Source: Desulfovirgula sp.
Lineage (GTDB): Bacteria; Bacillota; Desulfotomaculia; Desulfotomaculales; Desulfovirgulaceae
NCBI GenBank assembly: GCA_020725525.1
Contig: DYEX01000127.1
Span: 62,001-126,000, forward strand
DNA length: 64,000 nucleotides
Direction of reading: 5' to 3'
Shown here: positions 56,884 through 64,000 of the stretch, in pieces
Position numbering within the stretch: the first letter of the stretch is position 1
Layout of the letters: every line of letters begins with the position of its first letter
Program-made: the position numbers and the translations under genes
Notes under the pieces: model-generated
Database searches by the model: none
Seen by the model: the letters and a program-made list of their open reading frames with translations, nothing else
Told to the model about the DNA's origin: nothing

Positions 56884-58449
56884 TCACCTGGTTGATCGAT
56901 GCTCCTCAGGCACCACCGGCCTGACGGCCAGGGAAGCAAAAGCCTGCCGGTCATCCAGACCCAGCGCCCGTACCAGTGCCCGGGCCTTGTCCAGCGTTTC
57001 TACATACTCCATGTAAGGATCTGAATCGATGGTAATGCCACCGCCAACCTGGAAGTAGATTTGTTCCCCTTTAAATATCAGCGTGCGGATCACTATATTT
57101 AAATCGGCGTTACCGTCAAAGCCGATGTAGCCGATGGAGCCGGTGTAAATACCCCGGCGTACCGGTTCCAGCTCCTCAATGATTTCCATGGCCCGGATCT
57201 TTGGCGCCCCGCTGATGGAGCCGCCGGGAAAGGCCGCCGCCAGCAGGTCCACCACATCTTTATCCGGGGCCAGTTCCCCTTCCACAGTGGAAACCAGGTG
57301 AAATACGGTGGCGTACTCCTCCAGCCGGTAAAGTTCCGGCACCCGCACCGATCCCGTCCGGCAGACCCGTCCCAGGTCGTTGCGCTCCATATCCACAATC
57401 ATCACCAGTTCGGCCCGGTCTTTTTCACTGTTCCACAACTCCTCCCTGAACCGCATATCGCTGGCCGGGTCTTTTCCCCGGGGGCGGGTTCCTTTTATGG
57501 GGCGGGTTTCCACCCGCCTGCCGGTTACCTTGAGGAAGCGTTCCGGTGAAGAGCAGACCACCTGGAATTCTCCGAAGTTCAGGTAGGCCGCCATGGGAGC
57601 GGCATTGATGGCCCTCAGGCGCTGGTACAGGGGCCAGGGCTCCACCACCCGGGGCAGGGAAAAGCGCTGGGACAGGTTGACCTGAAAGATGTCCCCGGCG
57701 GCAATGTAATCTTTGGCCCTCTGCACCGCCCGGCAGTAGCTGGTTTCGTCAAAATGGGCAAAAAGGACGGGCGCATTTCGTTTCCCGGAACGGCTTCCAT
57801 GGTGAGAGCTGTTTGCCCGCGGTATACCTGTGTCGCCGGCATGTGACCACGGTCCCCGGCTTGTTTCTACGGGAACGGTTACCATTTGTTGCCGCTGCAG
57901 ACCGCTGGCCAGCAAACTGCAGGTTTCAGCCAGCCTTTGCCGCGCCCGCCGTACGGCAGCTGCGGGACCGGTTTCCGGAAAACCGGTGGAAACCACCCAT
58001 ACTTCTCCCGTAACACGGTCCACCACCGTGACCACGTCGTAAAACCCCAGGCAGAGGTCGGGGGTCTGTAAATCGTCCACGGCCAGGGAAGGCATTTTTT
58101 CCAGTACCCGCCCCAGGTCGTAGCTGAAGTATCCCACCGCGCCGCCGCTGAAAGGAAGGGGACAGCTGCCCGGGGGCAGGCGATAACGGGCCAGTAAATC
58201 TTTGAGCTTTTCCAGAGGGTGGCCGGCTAAAAGAGTAGTTTCCCCTTCCCGTTCCAGCCATAAGCGTTTTCCCCGGGAGCGCAACACCAGAAAGGGATCT
58301 GTCCCCATCAGGGAGTACCGGCCCAGTCCCTGGACGACCAACCCGCTGTCCAGCAAAAAGCTGTAGGGGCGGGAGGATAGCCCTTCGAAGAGGGCCAATA
58401 CGTCTGCTGTTACCGGTATTTTCTTTATTAGAGGTAAACACACCGGCAT
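56884..58449 (-). CDS. pabB: aminodeoxychorismate synthase component I
   Basis: IAAGDIFQVNLSQRFS; RPIKGTRPRGKDPASD; FPGGSISGAPKIRAMEIIEELEPVRRGIYTGSIGYI. Confidence 0.92.
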   Translation of the reverse strand: MPVCLPLIKKIPVTADVLALFEGLSSRPYSFLLDSGLVVQGLGRYSLMGTDPFLVLRSRGKRLWLEREGETTLLAGHPLEKLKDLLARYRLPPGSCPLPFSGGAVGYFSYDLGRVLEKMPSLAVDDLQTPDLCLGFYDVVTVVDRVTGEVWVVSTGFPETGPAAAVRRARQRLAETCSLLASGLQRQQMVTVPVETSRGPWSHAGDTGIPRANSSHHGSRSGKRNAPVLFAHFDETSYCRAVQRAKDYIAAGDIFQVNLSQRFSLPRVVEPWPLYQRLRAINAAPMAAYLNFGEFQVVCSSPERFLKVTGRRVETRPIKGTRPRGKDPASDMRFREELWNSEKDRAELVMIVDMERNDLGRVCRTGSVRVPELYRLEEYATVFHLVSTVEGELAPDKDVVDLLAAAFPGGSISGAPKIRAMEIIEELEPVRRGIYTGSIGYIGFDGNADLNIVIRTLIFKGEQIYFQVGGGITIDSDPYMEYVETLDKARALVRALGLDDRQAFASLAVRPVVPEEHRSTR

Positions 58450-58474
58450 AATCGATCCGCCCTTTCATTGGGAT

Positions 58475-59041
58475 TCAGGCCAGGGTCAGGAAATTTGCCA
58501 GCAGTTTTTTCCCCACCATCGTTAAAATGGATTCCGGGTGAAACTGTACCCCCTCCACCGGATATTCCCGGTGCCTCAAACCCATGATTTCCCCCTGATC
58601 GGTTTGGGCGGTAATGGTCAGGCAATCCGGGAGGGTTTCTCTTTCCACCAGCAGGGAGTGGTACCGGGCAGCGGCAAAGGGGTTGGGTAACCCGCGGTAA
58701 ATACCCGTGCCGTCATGGTAGACCAGGGAAGTCTTGCCGTGCATGGGCCGGCCGGCCCTTACTACCCGCCCGCCAAAGGCCTGACCGATGGCCTGGTGGC
58801 CCAGGCATACGCCCAGGATGGGGATGCGTCCGGCAAAGTGTTTGATTGCTTCCAGGGATATTCCTGCTTCATCTGGTGTGCAGGGACCGGGAGAAATCAC
58901 AATGTGGCTGGGAGAAAGAGCTTCCATTTCCTCCAGGGTCACCCGGTCGTTACGGAAAACCCGTACCTCTTGCCCCAGTTCCTGCAGGTACTGGACCAGG
59001 TTGTACACAAAGGAGTCATAGTTATCGATCATGATGACCAC
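58475..59041 (-). CDS. pabA: glutamine amidotransferase, aminodeoxychorismate synthase component II
   Basis: [44 protein letters not shown]. Confidence 0.93.
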   Translation of the reverse strand: MVIMIDNYDSFVYNLVQYLQELGQEVRVFRNDRVTLEEMEALSPSHIVISPGPCTPDEAGISLEAIKHFAGRIPILGVCLGHQAIGQAFGGRVVRAGRPMHGKTSLVYHDGTGIYRGLPNPFAAARYHSLLVERETLPDCLTITAQTDQGEIMGLRHREYPVEGVQFHPESILTMVGKKLLANFLTLA

Positions 59042-59081
59042 AGTTACAACCTCCGGTATCGGTTATCCCGCTATGGTGCCG

Positions 59082-59178
59082 CCCAGCACTCACCACAATA
59101 TGGCTCTGCTCCTGATATTTCAGGTTCAATTGGTACCTCTGGTTTTACGAAGACCTGGTATTTCCAGTGAGTGCTGGG
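59082..59178 (-). promoter_or_regulatory. candidate structured leader element closed by a 12-bp stem
   Basis: RNA sense CCCAGCACTCAC ... GTGAGTGCTGGG with inner CTGGaaataCCAG and CCTGaaatatCAGG. Confidence 0.5.
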
Positions 59179-59226
59179 TCCACGCTCACTCCAGTGCTCC
59201 GCGCTGACAAGTCACCCCGTACCGTA

Positions 59227-59253
59227 AAAACAAAAAACCAGCCCCTGGCTGGT
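59227..59253 (-). terminator. intrinsic terminator (attenuator) in the pab leader
   Basis: Minus strand ACCAGCCaggGGCTGGTttttttgttttt. Confidence 0.8.
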
Positions 59254-59254
59254 C

Positions 59255-59318
59255 CTCACCCCAAAATCTCCGAGTCGTCTCAAGCTCCCCCTGGCTCTTC
59301 CCTGCTCAGCTCAAACTC
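59255..59318 (-). promoter_or_regulatory. GAG-triplet array, TRAP-binding-site-like
   Basis: Eight GAG triplets in RNA sense with start spacings 6,5,10,10,6,11,13, consistent with a 5-6 nt period. Confidence 0.5.
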
Positions 59319-59592
59319 AGCTTTCAGTTGTCAAAGTCAGCTTAGCACAGGTTTTAACGGTGTGTCAAGGAGGTTTAACGTAAAAATTACAAGGGTTTAA
59401 TGTGAGCTTAATTTGTATTTAACAGGTTCATGCCATAGTAAAAGTAAAATACGAAAATATAAACCCGGTTCTTATGAGCCGGGGAGTTTTGTTTTAAGGG
59501 GAACGTATCTAGACATCTATATCTCTCGGATGTCCAATTTGCTGAGTTGATATCTCATTTGCGGGTCTAAATGATAAATGAGGTGTAAGTGT

Positions 59593-60345
59593 ATGCTGGA
59601 TAAGGCCAACGGCATTCCTTACTACCGGCAAATTGCACAGGATTTAGCAAGACAAATCCGGCAGGGGGCCTTCAGTGCTCAGGAGCGGTTGCCCTCTGAA
59701 TCGGACTTAAGTACGTATTACGGGGTCAATCGCCATACCGTGCGTCAGGCCATTGCCGAGTTGATAAATGCGGGCCTGGTTTACCGCCTTAAGGGGAAGG
59801 GAACCTATCCCGTACGGGGAGCGGAAAGGCAAATACAGTATAAGGTATCAAGCCGCACCTGTTTTACCCGAAACATTATGGAACTGGGGCATTCCCCTGC
59901 TGCAAGGATTTTGAAAGCGGTGGAGATGCCCCCCTCTCCCGAAGTGATCACAGAACTGAACCTGGATCTGAACCAGCGGGTCGTGGTTCTGGAAATTTTA
60001 CGCTCCGTAGACAATGAGCCCTTTTCCGTAGCCACCTCTTATCTCCCAAGCCATCTGGTGCCGGGCCTGTTGAATTTTCTGGAAGGATTCACCTCTCTTT
60101 ACCACCTCCTGGAAAAACACTATCAGCTGCGCCCCATCCGCGCTCGCTCAGCTTTGCGCGCCGTCCTGCCTACCGCTGATGATGCAGCAATATTGGAAAT
60201 TTCACCCAATGTACCGGTGCTGCAGGTGAAAAGTACCATGCTTACGGAAGGGGGGGTGGTAATAGAATACTGCGTCTCGCGATTCAGGGGAGACAGGAGT
60301 TGTTTGCAGGTAGATTTTTCCCGTGATCAAGAGGTTCGTAAGTAG
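59593..60345 (+). CDS. phnF: GntR/HutC-family regulator PhnF
   Basis: YYRQIAQDLARQIRQGAFSAQERLPSESDLSTYYGVNRHTVRQAIAELINAGLVYRLKGKGTYP; next to phn genes. Confidence 0.88.
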   Translation: MLDKANGIPYYRQIAQDLARQIRQGAFSAQERLPSESDLSTYYGVNRHTVRQAIAELINAGLVYRLKGKGTYPVRGAERQIQYKVSSRTCFTRNIMELGHSPAARILKAVEMPPSPEVITELNLDLNQRVVVLEILRSVDNEPFSVATSYLPSHLVPGLLNFLEGFTSLYHLLEKHYQLRPIRARSALRAVLPTADDAAILEISPNVPVLQVKSTMLTEGGVVIEYCVSRFRGDRSCLQVDFSRDQEVRK

Positions 60346-60381
60346 GATGAGACCACAAACCCTGTGCAAGGAGGACAAAAA

Positions 60382-61290
60382 ATGATGACCAGGCTGTGGA
60401 GCAAACTTATAGTATTGCTGGCCCTGGGCAGCCTTCTCCTGGCAACTGCCGCCTGCGGCAGAAGCGGGGAAAAGAATCAGGGTTCCGCCGCCTCGCAGGT
60501 GACTGAACTTAGGATTGGGCTTATTCCGTCAGAAAATGCGGAAGAGATTATGAAGCGATATCAGGGGTTAGTCGACTACCTGAGCAAAGAGCTGAACATT
60601 AAGGTAACCCCCTATGTGAGTACCGACTATACGGGGGTAATAGAGGCTATGCGTGCAAAACATTTAGATGTAGCATTCTATGGCCCATTTTCCTATATCC
60701 TGGCTGCGAAGGAAGCTGGCGCCGAAGCTTTTGCCATTGGTATTGGCGAGGATGGAAAGGATACCTATCATTCTTTATTTATCACGCGAAAGGACAGCGG
60801 TATCAATTCCATCGCTGACCTAAGGGGCAAAACCTTCACCTTTGGTGACCCGGCCTCCACTTCCGGTCACCTGATTCCCCGTTACATGCTGACCAAAGCG
60901 GGGCTGGATCCCGATAAGGATATGAAGGTGCAGTTTTCCGGCGGTCATGATGCCACTGCCCTGGCGGTAAAGAACAAAAAGGTCGATGCAGGAGCCATGG
61001 CCAGTGAAATATGCGAGAAGCTGGTAAAGAACAACATTATCAGCCCCGATGAGGTTATCGTCTTTGCTAAGTCCGATCCGTTACCTCACAGCCCCTGGGC
61101 TTACCGGAATGACCTGCTCCAGGATCTCAAGGACAAAGTGAAAAAGGCTTTACTGGAAGTTGATCAGAAGGCTCCGGATGCCCTTAAGGGAACTAACTTT
61201 ACCAAGTTCAAAGAGGTGGATGACAGCCGCTACGATATAATCCGGGACGTGGCCAAAACCCTTAACCTGGACCTGAGAAAGTTGAAATGA
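60382..61290 (+). CDS. phnD: phosphonate ABC transporter substrate-binding protein
   Basis: Lipoprotein signal; LRIGLIPSENAEEIMKRYQGLVDYLSKEL; VAFYGPFSYILA. Confidence 0.92.
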   Translation: MMTRLWSKLIVLLALGSLLLATAACGRSGEKNQGSAASQVTELRIGLIPSENAEEIMKRYQGLVDYLSKELNIKVTPYVSTDYTGVIEAMRAKHLDVAFYGPFSYILAAKEAGAEAFAIGIGEDGKDTYHSLFITRKDSGINSIADLRGKTFTFGDPASTSGHLIPRYMLTKAGLDPDKDMKVQFSGGHDATALAVKNKKVDAGAMASEICEKLVKNNIISPDEVIVFAKSDPLPHSPWAYRNDLLQDLKDKVKKALLEVDQKAPDALKGTNFTKFKEVDDSRYDIIRDVAKTLNLDLRKLK

Positions 61291-61397
61291 CCAATGATGA
61301 ACATGGGTGGCGGTCGTCACCAGGTGACGGCCGCCAGCCCAGGATTTTGGAGTAATATTTTGCAGTCAGGTAAGGTACAAGATAACAATTTATCAGG

Positions 61398-62192
61398 ATG
61401 GAGGCGATAATAGTGATTCGCATAACTGACTTATCCAAGGAGTATCGGGGCGGCGTGAAGGCCGTGGTGGATGTCAACCTGGAGGTGCAGAGAGGGGAAT
61501 TTGTGGCCCTGCTGGGTTTAAGCGGAGCCGGCAAATCCACTCTTTTACGTTGTATTAACGGGCTGGTGCAGCCCACCACCGGGGAGGTGACGGTGGCAGG
61601 CCTTCGTGTCAACGGCCGGTCCAGAGAGCTTCGCGAACTGCGCCGCCGGGTGGCCATGATCTTTCAGCAGTTTAACCTGGTGAAACGGCTGACCGTACTG
61701 GACAATGTATTATGTGGGCGTTTGAGCTATTGCGGTATATTTTTCAGTTGTTGCCGTATTTTTTCAGCCACCGACCGGGAACTGGCCTGGCATGCACTGG
61801 CGAGGGTGGAACTGCAGGACAAGGCCTTCCAGCGGGCAGACCAGCTAAGTGGTGGGCAGCAACAAAGGGTAGGTATTGCCCGGGCACTGGTACAGCAGCC
61901 AGAAGTACTGCTGGCCGACGAGCCCGTGGCCAGTTTAGATCCTAAGTCCTCTCGGCGGGTAATGGATATTCTTGCCAGCATCAACCGGGAAGATGGCCTG
62001 ACTCTCCTGGTCAGCCTGCACGATGTGGACCTGGCCCTGGAATATGCTTCCAGGGTAGTAGGCCTGCGGGACGGTCGGGTGGTGCTGGATAAGCCCGCCC
62101 ATAACGTAAGCAAGGCCGACCTGGAATGGCTTTACCAGCAGCCCGGTGATTCAGCAGAGTTTGATACGATAGCGGAGGTTGCCTATGCCTAG
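61398..62192 (+). CDS. phnC: phosphonate ABC transporter ATP-binding protein
   Basis: LLGLSGAGKSTLLRCINGL; LSGGQQQRVGIARALVQQPEVLLADEPVASLDP. Confidence 0.95.
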   Translation: MEAIIVIRITDLSKEYRGGVKAVVDVNLEVQRGEFVALLGLSGAGKSTLLRCINGLVQPTTGEVTVAGLRVNGRSRELRELRRRVAMIFQQFNLVKRLTVLDNVLCGRLSYCGIFFSCCRIFSATDRELAWHALARVELQDKAFQRADQLSGGQQQRVGIARALVQQPEVLLADEPVASLDPKSSRRVMDILASINREDGLTLLVSLHDVDLALEYASRVVGLRDGRVVLDKPAHNVSKADLEWLYQQPGDSAEFDTIAEVAYA

Positions 62193-62997
62193 GCTTATTG
62201 AAGGTGCATCTATAAAATCAGCAGTACCGCGGCGGGAGAGATTTTTTACCTGGCAGAGGGTGCTGGTGGTGGCGCTAGTGGTGGTCGTCTACTGGCGCAG
62301 CGCAGTGGATTGTGAATTGAGCCCCGTGACCCTCATTCAGGGAACGCCCCATCTTGTGGATATTGTGAGCCGGATGTTACCCCCGAATTTTTCGATTATG
62401 GGATCACTCATACGGCCCACATTGGAAACGGTAGAAATGGCCATCTGGGGAACTACCCTGGCGGTAATAATAGCGATTCCCCTGGGGGTATTGGCAGCTC
62501 AGAATGTGTCTCCTCACCCCATTCTATACGCGCTTTCCAGGCTGATCCTGAATGCCCTGCGGGCCATCTCGGAGATGGTTTTTGCCTTGATTTTTGTAGC
62601 TGCTGTTGGTCTGGGCCCCTTCCCGGGGGTGCTGGCCGTAGCCATTCATTCCGCCGGACAGTTGGGCAAGTTTTATGCCGAGGCCATTGAAAATATTGAC
62701 CGTGGTCCGGTGGAGGCACTGGATGCCACCGGTGCCCATAAGATCCAAACATTGGTCTTTGCGGTAGTACCCCAGATTGTGCCTGAATTTATTACCTATA
62801 CCTTGTACCGCTGGGAGGTCAATGTGCGGGCGGCGACTGTGCTTGGCCTGGTCGGGGCTGGTGGTATCGGTTTTGAGTTGTTAACCAGTATGCGTTTGTT
62901 CCAGTATCAGGATACTTCTGCCATACTGCTGGTCATTCTGCTCACCGTGAGTATAGTGGATTTTCTTTCCAGCCGCATACGCAGCGCCATCATTTAA
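62179..62997 (+). CDS. phnE: phosphonate ABC transporter permease
   Basis: Multi-pass permease, EALDATGAHKIQTLVFAVVPQIVPEFI EAA-type loop. Confidence 0.92.
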   Translation: MPMPRLIEGASIKSAVPRRERFFTWQRVLVVALVVVVYWRSAVDCELSPVTLIQGTPHLVDIVSRMLPPNFSIMGSLIRPTLETVEMAIWGTTLAVIIAIPLGVLAAQNVSPHPILYALSRLILNALRAISEMVFALIFVAAVGLGPFPGVLAVAIHSAGQLGKFYAEAIENIDRGPVEALDATGAHKIQTLVFAVVPQIVPEFITYTLYRWEVNVRAATVLGLVGAGGIGFELLTSMRLFQYQDTSAILLVILLTVSIVDFLSSRIRSAII

Positions 62998-63010
62998 GGA
63001 GTGAGGATAG

Positions 63011-63433
63011 ATGAACGAAGAACACCTCCGGACAATTTTGCACAGGGTGAATAACGGTATCCTCAGTCAACTGGCCCGCAGCGTGCTGGCTGCCTCTCCG
63101 GAAGTCAGGGTAATTAAGCCGCCTCAGGTGGGCCTGGTGATGATGCAGGCCCGGGAAACGGTGGAAAACGAGCCCTTCAACCTGGGGGAAGTTTTGGTTA
63201 CGGAATGTACTGTGGCGCTCGGGGAAGCTACTGGCTGGGGTTGTTGTCTTGGTGACGATCCGGAGCGGGCCTATCACCTGGCCGTGCTTGACCTGGCATT
63301 ACACCTGGGTGTGGGGCCGGTTGACGGAATAAGGGCGGCCCTGTTGGCTGAGGAGGAACGTATACTTCGAGAAGATGGGGCCGAATTTGCCAATATTGCC
63401 CGTTCACGGGTCCAATTTGAAGTCCTGGGGTGA
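63011..63433 (+). CDS. phnG: C-P lyase subunit PhnG
   Basis: PPQVGLVMMQARETVENEPFNLGEVLVTECTVAL; follows phnE. Confidence 0.9.
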   Translation: MNEEHLRTILHRVNNGILSQLARSVLAASPEVRVIKPPQVGLVMMQARETVENEPFNLGEVLVTECTVALGEATGWGCCLGDDPERAYHLAVLDLALHLGVGPVDGIRAALLAEEERILREDGAEFANIARSRVQFEVLG

Positions 63434-64000
63434 TGAAGGAGATGTGGGATATTTCCTGGTTTGACCCGGTTTACAGCAGTCAAAGGGTGTTTCGTCAATT
63501 ACTGGATTGCATGGCCAGGCCGGGAAAAATAGCCGAACTCAGGGGGGGTGAGGGAGAATCCGGGGACTTTCTCTACGTTGTTGCCCTGGCACTAACGCTA
63601 ATGGATGAGGAGACTACATTTGCTACACTGGGGCCGGGCTGGGAGGAATTTGTTTCGTTTTGCAAGTTTTACACCGGAAGCAGGCCAGCAGCTCCTGAGC
63701 AGGCAGATTTCGTGTTTATCGACGGAGATCGGCCGGGGCCGGAATTGATACAAGTTCGCCGCGGCAACCTGTTGTTTCCTGACCAGGGGGCGACTGTCAT
63801 CTGCCGTGTAAATGCCATTTATCCCGGTGCTTTTCAGTCAGCCGGAGAAGGAATTGTGCTGCGCCTGCGGGGGCCCGGAGTGCCGGGTGAACGAGAGCTC
63901 ACCGTGGCCGGGCTGGCCAGAGAGAACCTGGCTTGCCTGGAGAAACTTAACTCTGAATTCCCCCTCGGGGTAGACACCATCCTGGTGAGTGTTCAGGGTC
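63433..64000 (+). CDS. phnH: C-P lyase subunit PhnH, truncated by window edge
   Basis: ATGA overlap with phnG; MKEMWDISWFDPVYSSQRVFRQLLDCMARPGKIAEL; open to window end so absent from the ORF track. Confidence 0.88.
   Translation, partial: MKEMWDISWFDPVYSSQRVFRQLLDCMARPGKIAELRGGEGESGDFLYVVALALTLMDEETTFATLGPGWEEFVSFCKFYTGSRPAAPEQADFVFIDGDRPGPELIQVRRGNLLFPDQGATVICRVNAIYPGAFQSAGEGIVLRLRGPGVPGERELTVAGLARENLACLEKLNSEFPLGVDTILVSVQG

Overview
The window reads as most of a large GC-rich integrative/conjugative element of a Gram-positive (Firmicute-like) bacterium. Its right end lies near 54.6 kb, after an excisionase and a tyrosine integrase, and host chromosome follows (stalk-domain protein, pabC-pabB-pabA on the minus strand, phnF-phnD-phnC-phnE-phnG-phnH). 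Left to right: a primase/helicase truncated by the window edge; secreted and membrane proteins; two HU-like proteins; a ParM-like actin; a VirD4/TraG coupling protein; an S1-repeat protein; a VirB2-like pilin candidate; a triple-AAA+ ATPase; an AT-rich two-gene insert. Next is a 24.6-34 kb block that looks like a leading/anti-restriction region (RadC, ArdC, RNase H, Rpn-type nuclease, BrnT/BrnA, DUF4160/DUF2442, a Topo VI-A/Spo11-like protein). Then comes a defence island (Mrr nuclease, SNF2 helicase with DUF3883, membrane protein, DUF1156 methylase, winged-helix protein, DUF499 ATPase, SIR2) between two tyrosine-recombinase loci. The most unusual signal is a structured leader repeated eight times between 25.0 and 30.8 kb. 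Each copy embeds the Shine-Dalgarno (SD) in a closed hairpin and also offers a mutually exclusive downstream hairpin between SD and AUG, with a nearly fixed 5-8 nt from hairpin to start codon. It precedes radC, ardC, an rpn-like gene and several tiny unknown ORFs, and looks like an undescribed cis-regulatory RNA or single-strand DNA element. Other candidates are a promoter-terminator-bounded ~250-nt ncRNA, a three-copy 21-bp operator, a TRAP-like GAG-repeat attenuator before pabA, and several perfect palindromes. All calls come from reading the sequence; no database search or folding program was run.
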